NCBI RefSeq assembly: GCF_000308595.1
Contig: NZ_BAGA01000116.1
Location: forward strand, 1 to 64,000
Source: Nocardia higoensis NBRC 100133
Lineage (GTDB): Bacteria; Actinomycetota; Actinomycetes; Mycobacteriales; Mycobacteriaceae
DNA: 64,000 nucleotides
Reading direction: 5' to 3'
Below are positions 39,306 to 47,995 of the stretch, one piece after another (position 1 is the stretch's first letter; each line of letters opens with the position of its first letter). Both the position numbers and the translations under genes were made by a program. Under the pieces are notes generated by a model. It saw nothing but the letters and a program-made list of their open reading frames with translations. It searched no databases and had not been told where the DNA came from.

Positions 39306-40300
39306 AGCGTCACCCCGGCCAGATCCAGTGCCTCGCGGACGATTTCGGCGGTGGTCGGCGGATCGGTCATCAGCAACGGGACACTGCGCACCTCGACGCC
39401 GGGCACATCGGCGGTATCGGTGCTGTGCACCAGCCAGCCGTCGAGTATGCCGTTGGCCGACCGCGCGCCGTAATGCCTGCCGATGGCCTCGGCGGTGGTC
39501 TCCACGCCGATCACCGACAGGCACTCGTCGGCCATCCCGCGCAGCGGCTTCCCATCGATGACTCCGGACACTCCGACGACTTTCGCCTGCGTCGTGCGCA
39601 ACGCGCCGCGGATTCCGGGGACGGCCAGGATCGAACCGATGCTGACGACCGGATTCGACGGGGCCAGTAATACCGCATCACATCTCTCTATGAGATCGAT
39701 CACACCGGGCGCCGGTTTCGCGTCTTCTGCTCCGATTGGGGCAAAACCATGCGTTTCGACGTTTGCGCGATACCGCACCCACCACTCCTGAAAATGGATC
39801 GCGCGACGTTCGCCAGGGTTCTCCGGATCGGTCACAACAACATGCGTTTCACACCTGTCGTCGGTTGCCGGGATGAGTTTCACACCTGGCTGCCAACGGT
39901 TGCACAGCGCCTCGGTGACCGCCGACAGCGGGTAGCCGGCCCGCAACATTTCCGTCCGAATGAGATGGGTGGCGATATCGCGATCCCCCAGGCCGAACCA
40001 GTCCGGCTGCGCGCGATATGCCGCGAGCTCTTCCTTGGCGTGCCAGGTCTCGCCGACCCGGCCCCAGCCACGCTCGGTATCAATGCCGCCACCCAGCGTG
40101 TACATGCAGGTGTCGAGGTCGGGACAGATTCTCAGACCGTGCATCCAGACGTCGTCGCCGACGTTCACGATCGCCGAGATCTGCGAATCGGGGAGAAGTT
40201 CACGCACGCCCTGCAGGAAGCGCGCACCGCCGACGCCGCCGACGAGCACGGCGATCTCGGGGCCCGCGGCAGGCGTGATGTCCGCGTGTTGTCCAGTCAC
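39302..40300 (-). CDS. fbiA: 2-phospho-L-lactate transferase FbiA (F420 synthesis)
   Basis: The 332-aa CofD-family enzyme joins the phospholactyl/phosphoenolpyruvyl guanosine unit to Fo, giving (dehydro)F420-0. LVGGVGGARFLQGV at about 17-30, NVGDDVWMHGLRICPDLDT and LAPSNPVVSIGSILAV are family signatures. The GTG at 40300 gives the standard N-terminus. A GTG-led fbiA-fbiB-Nudix operon follows. Confidence 0.95.
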   Translation of the reverse strand: MTGQHADITPAAGPEIAVLVGGVGGARFLQGVRELLPDSQISAIVNVGDDVWMHGLRICPDLDTCMYTLGGGIDTERGWGRVGETWHAKEELAAYRAQPDWFGLGDRDIATHLIRTEMLRAGYPLSAVTEALCNRWQPGVKLIPATDDRCETHVVVTDPENPGERRAIHFQEWWVRYRANVETHGFAPIGAEDAKPAPGVIDLIERCDAVLLAPSNPVVSIGSILAVPGIRGALRTTQAKVVGVSGVIDGKPLRGMADECLSVIGVETTAEAIGRHYGARSANGILDGWLVHSTDTADVPGVEVRSVPLLMTDPPTTAEIVREALDLAGVTL

Positions 40301-40645
40301 ATCCGCACAGCCTATGCGTTGCGACGCAAACCTCACGATCCAGCATATTTGCTGCTCATTTGCTATTCTGCGTCTCAGGACGGCCGCGGAAATCGGGTCC
40401 GGATAGTAACGGAATAGCGACAGCGGCTTGACCATCGATACACGCGGCGTGTCTAATCACAGACATGTCATTCCGGGTTCGCGCGAGAGTGCATGGCGCG
40501 AACGGCATTTCGAACAGATGTTCGCATCGGATTGATGTGCTCGGGGATGTCCGCGGGACTACATCGCGGGGTAGTGCCGTCGGTGTGCGTGTTGGTCCGA
40601 CGGAAAGAAGCATTCTGCGCTAACACACAGTGAGGAGGCGGAGCG
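40301..40645. promoter_or_regulatory. divergent promoter region fbiA / whiB2
   Basis: This 345-base gap holds no gene. It includes an AT-richer part with ATTTGCT repeated at 40347-40353 and 40358-40364 (11-base period, upstream of fbiA) and a short ACACG-N3-CGTGT inverted repeat near 40440-40452. No specific regulator can be named. Confidence 0.35.
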
Positions 40646-41020
40646 ATGACCGAAGACATGGTCGCGCGAACCGATTCCACAGCAGGCGCAGCACGTGGCG
40701 TCTGCGCTGACATCGGCCGCGAACACGACGGGGGTGAAGCGGTGTCGACTCCTCGACTCAGCCTGGTCGTCACGGGCTTTGACGAGATGTTCGAATCCAT
40801 CGAAGAGCAGTGGCAGGAACGCGCCCTGTGCGCGCAAACGGATCCGGAGGCGTTCTTCCCGGAAAAGGGCGGCTCCACGCGCGAAGCGAAGCGAATCTGC
40901 ATGGGATGCGAGGTGCGCGACGAGTGCCTGGAATACGCACTCGCCCATGACGAGCGGTTCGGCATCTGGGGCGGCCTCTCCGAGCGGGAGCGCCGTCGCC
41001 TCAAGCGCGGCATCATCTGA
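40646..41020 (+). CDS. whiB2: WhiB-family iron-sulfur regulator (WhiB2-like)
   Basis: The 124-aa protein has four cluster-binding cysteines (62, 85, 88 and 94; LCAQTDPEAFFPEKGG, CMGC, DEC) and the GIWGG turn at 106-110, followed by a basic tail. The position beside fbiA and manB matches WhiB2/WhmD, which governs cell division in mycobacteria through contact with the primary sigma factor. A strong AGGAGG precedes the ATG. Confidence 0.92.
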   Translation: MTEDMVARTDSTAGAARGVCADIGREHDGGEAVSTPRLSLVVTGFDEMFESIEEQWQERALCAQTDPEAFFPEKGGSTREAKRICMGCEVRDECLEYALAHDERFGIWGGLSERERRRLKRGII

Positions 41021-41029
41021 CGGGCTTCG

Positions 41030-41066
41030 ACCCGCACCGGCTCCCGATTCCGGGGCCGGTGCGGGT
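41030..41066. terminator. terminator after whiB2
   Basis: ACCCGCACCGGC at 41030-41041 pairs with GCCGGTGCGGGT at 41055-41066. It is nine bases past the whiB2 stop. Confidence 0.75.
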
Positions 41067-41119
41067 TCAGCCGATCCCGGTCTGCACCGCGTTCGCAGTC
41101 TTCCCCTAGATTTTCTTCC

Positions 41120-41599
41120 ATGGCCCGCTCTCGCAATCGACGACCGCCGACCGCTCGGTCGGTCATCCGCCGCGGCCGCGGCGTGCGCGGTCCGATGCTC
41201 CCACCGACAGTGCCCGCCTGGCGAACCAGGGGCCAGCAGTTCGACCGGCTGGTCCTCGAGGCCTTCGCGCCGATCGATTCGCGCTGGCACGACCGGCTCA
41301 CCAAACTCGACATCGCCGTCGACGACGTGCCGAAAATCCGTCCACTGCATCCCGATTCGGTCACCTGGCCGGACGAGGTCGTCGCCGACGGGCCGGTGCC
41401 GCTGTCGCGCCTGGTGCCCGCGGGCGTCGACCGGCACGGCGCGGCCACCCGCGCGCGCGTCGTGCTCTTCCGCAAACCGCTGGAATTGCGCGCCGGCGAC
41501 CCCGACGATCTGGTCGATCTGTTGCGCGAAGTACTCATCCAGCAGGTCGCGACCTACCTCGGCGTCGACCCCGATGTGATCGACCCGGACGCGCAATAG
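41120..41599 (+). CDS. metallopeptidase-family (zincin-like) protein lacking HExxH (Rv3259-like)
   Basis: The 159-aa protein has a basic first 20 residues. A zincin-fold region includes FDRLVLEAFAPIDSRW and ends LREVLIQQVATYLGVDPDVID. In the active relatives this last helix carries HExxxH; here the positions read Q-Q-V-A-T-Y, so no zinc-binding His/Glu is present. It is probably non-catalytic. The place between whiB2 and the DUF3499 gene is conserved in mycobacteria (Rv3259). Confidence 0.75.
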   Translation: MARSRNRRPPTARSVIRRGRGVRGPMLPPTVPAWRTRGQQFDRLVLEAFAPIDSRWHDRLTKLDIAVDDVPKIRPLHPDSVTWPDEVVADGPVPLSRLVPAGVDRHGAATRARVVLFRKPLELRAGDPDDLVDLLREVLIQQVATYLGVDPDVIDPDAQ

Positions 41600-41744
41600 C
41601 GGCGCGGTCAAATAGTCGCCGTCGTGTGATGTGTCCCAATTCACGGTCCGGGCGTTCGCATGTTCGCACGCGAATTCGGCCGGCGGGAAGTCGACCCAGC
41701 GTGTCTGTACACATACCGGAGGCAGGCGCGATACTCTCAACGAC

Positions 41745-42131
41745 GTGATCCCCATGCGTCGTTGCTGCCGACCCGGCTGCAAGAACCCGGCCGTCGCGAC
41801 GCTCACGTATGTCTATTCCGATTCCACCGCGGTGGTCGGTCCACTGGCCACCGTGGCCGAACCGCATTCCTGGGATCTGTGCGAAACGCACGCCTCCCGG
41901 ATCACCGCTCCGAAGGGCTGGGAACTGGTCCGCCACGAGGGCGGTTTCTCCAGCAGTACCGACGACGACGATCTGACCGCGCTGGCCGAGGCCGTGCGGG
42001 AGGCGGGCCTGCGCAGGCGTCCCCCGGAATCCGATCATCGGGGCTATCGCGAGTACGCGCCGCCACAGCAGCGCGCCACCAGGACGGGCCGTCGCGGTCA
42101 TCTGCGCGTGCTGCCCGATCCCCCGAGCTGA
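41745..42131 (+). CDS. DUF3499 family protein (Rv3258c-like)
   Basis: The 128-aa protein begins MIPMRRCCRPGCKNPAVATL. Cys residues in CCRPGC and a later DLCETHASRI form a probable zinc ribbon; the middle TYVYSDSTAVVGPLATVAEP is the family core. The C-terminal 45 residues are Arg-rich and disordered. GTG 41745 was chosen; ATG 41754 is equally possible. The function is unknown, and it is next to manB in most Mycobacteriales. Confidence 0.82.
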   Translation: MIPMRRCCRPGCKNPAVATLTYVYSDSTAVVGPLATVAEPHSWDLCETHASRITAPKGWELVRHEGGFSSSTDDDDLTALAEAVREAGLRRRPPESDHRGYREYAPPQQRATRTGRRGHLRVLPDPPS

Positions 42132-42218
42132 CCGGCGATCCGTCCCGCGCCGGGCCGGCCGATGCACTCGGGTGGGCAGTGCTCCTTGCTGTTCCGGGCG
42201 CCCACTAGGGTGTGGGGC

Positions 42219-43595
42219 ATGACAGTGGCCCGCTCTGCCGAGTCCGTTAATGCGGTGATCAAGGCATACGACGTGCGTGGTGTGGTCGGTGACCAGATCG
42301 ACGCCCGCTTCACCCAGGACGTGGGAGCGTCCTTCGCCCGGCTGATGCGCGCCGAGGGCGCGACCCGGGTGGTCATCGGACACGATATGCGCGAGTCCTC
42401 CCCCGAGCTCGCGAACGCCTTCGCCGCGGGCGTCACCGCGCAGGGCCTCGATGTCACCCACATCGGGTTGGCCTCCACCGACGAGCTGTACTTCGCCTCC
42501 GGCCGATTCGGCTGCCCCGGCGCGATGTTCACCGCCAGCCACAATCCGGCTCGCTACAACGGGATCAAGCTCTGCCGGGCCAACGCGCTGCCGGTCGGCC
42601 AGGACACCGGCCTGGCGACCATCAAGGACGAACTCGTCGCCGGCGTCCCGGAATACGACGGCGCGCCCGGCAGCGTCGACACCGTCGAACTGCTCGACGA
42701 CTACGCCGAGTTCCTGCGCGAGCTGGTTCGGCTGTCCGGCGAGCGCCCGCTGACCATCGCGGTGGACGCGGGCAACGGCATGGGCGGGCACACCGTCCCC
42801 GCCGTGCTCGGCGCGCTCGAGCACGTGAAGATCGTGCCGCTGTTCTTCGAACTCGACGGCACCTTCCCCAATCACGAGGCCAACCCGCTGGATCCGAAGA
42901 ATCTGGTGGATCTGCAGCACCTGGTTCGCGAGTCCGGCGCCGATATCGGCCTGGCCTTCGACGGCGACGCCGATCGCTGCTTCGTGGTGGACGAGAAGGG
43001 CGACCCGGTGTCCCCCTCGGCGATCACCGCGCTGGTCGCCGAGCGCGAGCTGGCCAAGGAGCCGGGCGCGACCATCATCCACAACCTGATCACCTCGAAG
43101 GCCGTTCCCGAGCTGGTGCGCTCGCTGGGCGGTACCCCGGTGCGCACCCGTGTCGGCCACTCCTTCATCAAGCAGCAGATGGCCGCCACCGGCGCGGTGT
43201 TCGGCGGCGAGCACTCGGCGCACTACTACTTCCGCGACTTCTGGGGCGCCGACTCCGGCATGCTGGCCGCCCTGCACGTGCTGGCCGCCCTCGGTGAGAC
43301 CGATCGCCCGGTCTCGGAGCTGATGGCGTCCTACAACGCCTATGCCGCCTCCGGCGAGATCAACTCCACCGTCGACGACGCCGCGGCGCGCACCGCCGCG
43401 GTGCTGGACGCCTTCGCCGGACGCGCGAAGTCGGTGGACCGGCTCGACGGCGTGACCGTGCAACTGGCCGACGACGCCTGGTTCAATCTGCGCGCCTCCA
43501 ACACCGAACCGCTCCTGCGGCTCAATGTGGAGGCCCGGTCGGCCGAAGAAGTAGACGCACTCGTAACCGAGATCCTGAGCGTCGTGCGGTCCTGA
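42219..43595 (+). CDS. manB: phosphomannomutase / phosphoglucomutase
   Basis: The 458-aa enzyme interconverts mannose-6- and mannose-1-phosphate for GDP-mannose, needed for mannosylated lipids and glycoproteins. The phosphoserine is Ser107 in TASHNP, the metal loop is DGDADR at 248-253 and the C-terminal phosphate site is RASNTEPLLRLNVEA. It is followed by the SIS protein and manA genes, forming the mannose-activation cluster. Confidence 0.95.
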   Translation: MTVARSAESVNAVIKAYDVRGVVGDQIDARFTQDVGASFARLMRAEGATRVVIGHDMRESSPELANAFAAGVTAQGLDVTHIGLASTDELYFASGRFGCPGAMFTASHNPARYNGIKLCRANALPVGQDTGLATIKDELVAGVPEYDGAPGSVDTVELLDDYAEFLRELVRLSGERPLTIAVDAGNGMGGHTVPAVLGALEHVKIVPLFFELDGTFPNHEANPLDPKNLVDLQHLVRESGADIGLAFDGDADRCFVVDEKGDPVSPSAITALVAERELAKEPGATIIHNLITSKAVPELVRSLGGTPVRTRVGHSFIKQQMAATGAVFGGEHSAHYYFRDFWGADSGMLAALHVLAALGETDRPVSELMASYNAYAASGEINSTVDDAAARTAAVLDAFAGRAKSVDRLDGVTVQLADDAWFNLRASNTEPLLRLNVEARSAEEVDALVTEILSVVRS

Positions 43596-43689
43596 CTGCA
43601 ATAGTGGAATAACAGACTTTGGATTCGCCCGACCAGGGCACGGTGTGAACGATCCGGACACAGCGCGACGAGGGGAGGTGAGAGGCCGG

Positions 43690-44943
43690 ATGATCGCTGG
43701 AACACCGGTACTCGACCTCGACGATGCCGCTTCACTCGAAGCGGCCGACAGCGGCGGCGCACTCCGGTCGGCGGCCTCCGGTGGCGCGCTGGTGCGTGCC
43801 ACCGCGGCGGCGGTCGGTGAGGATGTGCTCGCCCGCCTGGACGGTCTGCGGCCACGCAGCGTGGTGTTCGTATGCGGGGCCGGCCGCGCGGCTCGCGCGG
43901 CCGGCCTGCTGATCGCCGCGCTCGGTGAGCGTGCGGGCTTGCCGATCGTGCTCGCCGCCGGCCTGCCCCCGTGGGTGGGCCCGCTCGATGTGGTGCTCGT
44001 GGCCGGCGACGACGCCGGGGATCCCCGGCTGATCGAAGCGGTGGACCGTGGCCTGCGCCGCGGCGCCGAAGTGGTGATCGCCGCGCCGGACGAGGGTCCG
44101 TTGCGGATGGCCGCGGCGGGCCGGGCGCTGATGCTGCCGCCGCGCGTTCCCGTGCTCGACCACAATCGCCTGCTGCGCTATCTGGCGGTGGGCGTCGCGG
44201 TGCTGCGCCTGGTCGATTCGTCCCGCAGCGGTCCGGTGACGCCCGAGCTGACGGCGCTGGCCGACGTGCTCGACGCCGAGGCGCTGCGCGCGGCCCCGCA
44301 GATCGAGGTCTTCCGCAATCCCGCCAAGACGCTGGCCGCGCGCATGCAGCAGCACGGCGTGGTCTTCGCGGGCGACTCACCGGCCACCGCCGCGCTGGCC
44401 GAGCACGCGGCCGAGGTGCTGTTACAGGCGGCAGGCCGGGTGTCCGGCGCCGCCGGGCTCGCCGAGGTGGTGGCCGCCCAGCCACGGATCGTGGCGGCGG
44501 CGGGTCAGGCCGCGCCCGGCTTCGATCCGATGTTCCACGACGAAGAACTCGACGGTCCGGCGCCGGTCGACCGGGTCCGGGTGTTCGTGCTCAGCACCGA
44601 TCCCGACGAGTCCGCGGCCAGGCGCCGGATCGCGGTCTTCGGCACCGGCGGGCTGGTCGACGCCGACCTGGTCAACGCCGATATCGACCTGCTGCGTTCG
44701 GCCCTCACCGATCCCGCCGCGCCCGCCGCGGACGCCGGTGACGGCGCGCGGCCCACCGGCGGCGGCAACGAAGTGGAACAGCTGGCCGTGCTCGCCTTGC
44801 GCATCGAGATGGCGGCCGCCTATCTGCGCCTGATCAACGGGCAGCCGCAGGCGGTCGGCCGCGCCGAGTACACGGGCGGCGGCGACTACCGGGGCGGGGA
44901 CGATTTCGACCCCACCGACCAGTACGACGGGGGACGTTTCTAG
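43690..44943 (+). CDS. SIS-domain protein (Rv3256c-like, also called TobH)
   Basis: The 417-aa protein has sugar-isomerase (SIS) features: RPRSVVFVCGAGRAARAAGL near residue 60 and a C-terminal phosphoglucose/phosphomannose-isomerase-like part with FHDEELDGPAPVDRV and a metal-poor core. The ATG at 43690 follows GGGGAGGTGAG. GTG codons at 43645 and 43678 are in frame but less well placed. The stop overlaps the manA start (TAGTG), so the two are coupled. It may bind a sugar phosphate of the mannose route. Confidence 0.8.
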   Translation: MIAGTPVLDLDDAASLEAADSGGALRSAASGGALVRATAAAVGEDVLARLDGLRPRSVVFVCGAGRAARAAGLLIAALGERAGLPIVLAAGLPPWVGPLDVVLVAGDDAGDPRLIEAVDRGLRRGAEVVIAAPDEGPLRMAAAGRALMLPPRVPVLDHNRLLRYLAVGVAVLRLVDSSRSGPVTPELTALADVLDAEALRAAPQIEVFRNPAKTLAARMQQHGVVFAGDSPATAALAEHAAEVLLQAAGRVSGAAGLAEVVAAQPRIVAAAGQAAPGFDPMFHDEELDGPAPVDRVRVFVLSTDPDESAARRRIAVFGTGGLVDADLVNADIDLLRSALTDPAAPAADAGDGARPTGGGNEVEQLAVLALRIEMAAAYLRLINGQPQAVGRAEYTGGGDYRGGDDFDPTDQYDGGRF

Positions 44944-46166
44944 TGCACGAACTCGTTGGTGCGCTGCGTTCCTACGCCTGGGGATCGCGCACCGCCCTCG
45001 CCGAACTGTGCGGTCGCCCGGTGCCCTCCGCCCACCCCGAGGCCGAACTGTGGTTCGGCGCGCACCCCGCCGACCCCGCGTATGTGACCCTCGCCGAGGG
45101 CACCACCAAGTCGCTGCTCGATGTCGTGGCCGCCGACCCGGAACGCGAACTCGGCGCCGCCGCCGAGCAGTTCGGCGACAAGCTGCCGTTCCTGTTGAAG
45201 ATCCTGGCCGCCGAGGAGCCGCTGTCGTTGCAGGCGCATCCCTCCGCCGAGCAGGCCCGCGCCGGTTTCGCCAAGGAGAACCGCGACGGGGTGCCGCTGG
45301 ACTCGCCGATGCGCAACTACCGCGACGACAACCACAAGCCGGAGCTGGTGGTCGCGCTGGACCGCTTCGAGGCGCTGGCCGGCTTCCGCGAACCACTGCG
45401 CACGGTCGAGCTCTTCCGCGACCTCGCGGTGCCCGAGCTCGAGCCCTACGCCGACATGCTCGCTTCGCAGCCCGACTCCCAGGGCCTGCGCGCGCTGTTC
45501 ACCACCTGGATCACGCTGCCGCACCAGGTGCTCGACACCCTGCTGCCCGCCGTCCTGGACGGCTGCGTGCGGTATCTGTCGGCGCCAGGCAGGCGCCGCT
45601 TCACCCCCGAGGCGCGCACCGCCCTGGAACTGGCCGAGAACTACCCGGGCGACGCGGGCGTGCTGGCGGCACTGCTGCTCAACCGCCTGACTCTGCAGCC
45701 CGGCCAAGCGCTGTTCCTCGATGCGGGCAACCTGCACGCCTACCTGCACGGCGTCGGCGTCGAACTGATGGCCAACTCCGACAATGTGCTGCGCGGCGGC
45801 CTCACCCCGAAGCACGTCGACGTTCCCGAGCTGCTGCGGGTGCTGGATTTCGAGCCGCTGGATCTGCCGATCGTGCTGCCCGAACCCGCCGGCGACGGCT
45901 CCGTCCGCTACAACGCCCCCGCACCCGAATTCGCCTTGCGCCGTTTCGACCTCACCGAGGGTTCCGGGCAGGTCCCGCTGACCGATGCCGGCCCCGGCAT
46001 CGTGCTGTGCACCTCGGGCACCGCCCGGCTGCTGCACGGGGGCGACGAACTGATCGTGGCGCGTGGCTCGGCCGCGTGGATCTCCGCCGCCGACACCGGT
46101 ATCCGCGCCCAGGCCGTCGACGGTCCGGCGCAGCTGTTCTGCGCCTGCGTCGGCGACGGGCGCTGA
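44943..46166 (+). CDS. manA: mannose-6-phosphate isomerase, class I
   Basis: The 407-aa zinc enzyme converts fructose-6-phosphate to mannose-6-phosphate. Visible are the PEAELWFGAHP substrate region, LQAHPSAEQA with zinc-ligand His, YRDDNHKPEL, and DAGNLHAYLHGVGVELMANSDN near residue 260. The GTG overlaps the previous stop by one base. Confidence 0.95.
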   Translation: MHELVGALRSYAWGSRTALAELCGRPVPSAHPEAELWFGAHPADPAYVTLAEGTTKSLLDVVAADPERELGAAAEQFGDKLPFLLKILAAEEPLSLQAHPSAEQARAGFAKENRDGVPLDSPMRNYRDDNHKPELVVALDRFEALAGFREPLRTVELFRDLAVPELEPYADMLASQPDSQGLRALFTTWITLPHQVLDTLLPAVLDGCVRYLSAPGRRRFTPEARTALELAENYPGDAGVLAALLLNRLTLQPGQALFLDAGNLHAYLHGVGVELMANSDNVLRGGLTPKHVDVPELLRVLDFEPLDLPIVLPEPAGDGSVRYNAPAPEFALRRFDLTEGSGQVPLTDAGPGIVLCTSGTARLLHGGDELIVARGSAAWISAADTGIRAQAVDGPAQLFCACVGDGR

Positions 46167-46294
46167 CTCTCTCCGTCACCGGCGCGCTCGGGCCGGGCGG
46201 AGCCGGTTCCGGACCGGACGCGCTTGCCCGCCGCGCCAAGGGTGTCGACGGTCCGGCACGCCCGGCCTTCCCCCCCGTGGCGGAACTCCGTCGC

Positions 46295-47131
46295 TCACGA
46301 CACGGCGCCGGCCTCGACGGCGAGCGCCAGCAGCGCCAGCGCATCATGTTCCGGTGTGCCCGCCGGCGCCTGGTAGACCAGCAGTCGTTGCCCGCTGCCC
46401 GCGTCGGAGAGGACCTCGCTCGCCAGTGTCACGCGACCGATCTGCGGATGCCGGAAGCTCGTCCGGCCGCCGCGCTTGACCCACACCTCGTGCCGCCCCC
46501 ACAGTGCGGTGAATTCGCGGCTGGCCGAGCTCAATTCGGCGACCAGATCGGCGGTGGGACCCGGATTGTCCGGTTCGGCGCCGCGCAACTGAGCCACACT
46601 GTTGCGGGCGACGCGGTCCCAGTCGGCGAAGACGGCCCGCGCCGTGGGATGCAAGAAGGTGTATCGGATGATGTTCCGGCGCGTGGGCGGTGCGTCGCCG
46701 AGGCCGGGCAGCAGGCCCAGGCCCTCCGGATTGGCGGCGAGCACGTTGTTGATCGCATCGAGCAGGTAGGCGGGGCTGGGCCGCAGCGATTCCAGCAGCA
46801 CGAGCAGGCCGGGCCGCACGGGCAGCGGGAGCGAGGGCCTGCGGCGAAGCGTGCGCCCGGCGACGCGGTCGGCCACAGCGAGCAGATGGTCGTGCTCGTC
46901 AGCCGTGAGGCGCAGCGCCGACGCCAGCGCATCGAGTACCGCGTCGCTGGGCGCGGTCTCGCGCCCCTGCTCGATCCGGGTGTAGTAGTCGACACTGACG
47001 CCGGCCAGCACCGCCAGTTCCTCACGACGCAGTCCGGGGGTGCGGCGCACGCCGGGACCGGCGGGCAGGCCGACCTCGGTGGGACCGATCAACCCGCGGC
47101 GGCTGCGCAGGAACTCGGCCAGGGCGTTCAC
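46295..47131 (-). CDS. XRE-type regulator with MmyB-like ligand domain
   Basis: The 278-aa protein has an N-terminal helix-turn-helix (residues about 27-60: RRTPGLRREELAVLAGVSVDYYTRIEQGR). The C-terminal MmyB-like, PAS-fold domain has YLLDAINNVLAANPEG and WGRHEVW signatures, thought to bind fatty-acyl or other small ligands. It is divergent from an SDR gene 102 bases away; this pairing is common and suggests the regulator controls the SDR. Confidence 0.88.
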   Translation of the reverse strand: MNALAEFLRSRRGLIGPTEVGLPAGPGVRRTPGLRREELAVLAGVSVDYYTRIEQGRETAPSDAVLDALASALRLTADEHDHLLAVADRVAGRTLRRRPSLPLPVRPGLLVLLESLRPSPAYLLDAINNVLAANPEGLGLLPGLGDAPPTRRNIIRYTFLHPTARAVFADWDRVARNSVAQLRGAEPDNPGPTADLVAELSSASREFTALWGRHEVWVKRGGRTSFRHPQIGRVTLASEVLSDAGSGQRLLVYQAPAGTPEHDALALLALAVEAGAVS

Positions 47132-47233
47132 GGCGTCGAGTCTGCCATCCGGTGGGGATGCGTGGGTGGCCGTATCGCACCCAGGAAGAGCGCGGTCTGC
47201 CGCACGCGGGTCTTCCGGCGCAGGCTCGAGGCC

Positions 47234-47977
47234 ATGACTGACGTGATGATCATCGGTGGTAGTTCCGGCATGGGTTTCGCGCTGGCTGGTGTCCTGGTCG
47301 CCGAGGGCGCGGACGTGACCCTCGTCGGCCGTTCGCCCGCCCGGCTCGCCCTCGCCCGCGACGCCCTGGAACGGGATGCGCGGGACCGGGGCGCGGACGC
47401 CTCGAGTCGGCAGGCCGTGGTGCACACCGTCGCCGCGGATATCGGCCGGGACGCCGATGTGGCGGCACTGTTCGCGGAGATCGGGCAGGTCGAGCACGTA
47501 GTGGTCACCGCGGCGGACGCGACGGGCGTCTACGGTCGCAGTGGCGACATCGCCGTCGGCGCGGCCCGGGCCGCGCTGGACACCAAACTCATCGGCGCCT
47601 GGCTGGTCGGCCGGTATGCGGCCGGTGTGGTCACCGGGTCGATCACCTACACCTCCGGCATCAACGCCTACCGGCCGAACGGCACCAACACCATCCTGGC
47701 CGCGGCCAACGGCGGTCTCGCCTCCCTGGCATACGGATTGGCGATCGAGCTCGCGCCGGTGCGGGTGAACGTCGTCTCGCCCGGCTGGGTGGACACGCCC
47801 ATCTGGGCGGACCTCGGGATGGACAAGGAAGCCGCCTTCGCGGAGATGGCACAGCGCCTGCCCGCCCGCCGCGTGGGCAGCGCTTCCGACATCGCCGCGG
47901 CCCTGCTCTCGGTGATGCGCAATCCGTTCATGACAGCCGCCGTCCTGCATGTCGACGGCGGGCATCGGCTCGTCTGA
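47234..47977 (+). CDS. short-chain dehydrogenase/reductase lacking YxxxK
   Basis: The 247-aa Rossmann protein starts MTDVMIIGGSSGMGFAL (TGxxxGxG-like cofactor site) and has VVSPGWVDTP and VDGGHRLV near the end. The expected catalytic YxxxK reads Y-R-P-N-G in SGINAYRPNGTNTILAAANGG, so the catalytic Lys is missing. It may be a structural or unusual oxidoreductase. It is the target gene most likely regulated by the divergent XRE protein. Confidence 0.82.
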   Translation: MTDVMIIGGSSGMGFALAGVLVAEGADVTLVGRSPARLALARDALERDARDRGADASSRQAVVHTVAADIGRDADVAALFAEIGQVEHVVVTAADATGVYGRSGDIAVGAARAALDTKLIGAWLVGRYAAGVVTGSITYTSGINAYRPNGTNTILAAANGGLASLAYGLAIELAPVRVNVVSPGWVDTPIWADLGMDKEAAFAEMAQRLPARRVGSASDIAAALLSVMRNPFMTAAVLHVDGGHRLV

Positions 47978-47995
47978 TCCGCTGCGGTCCGGGGT

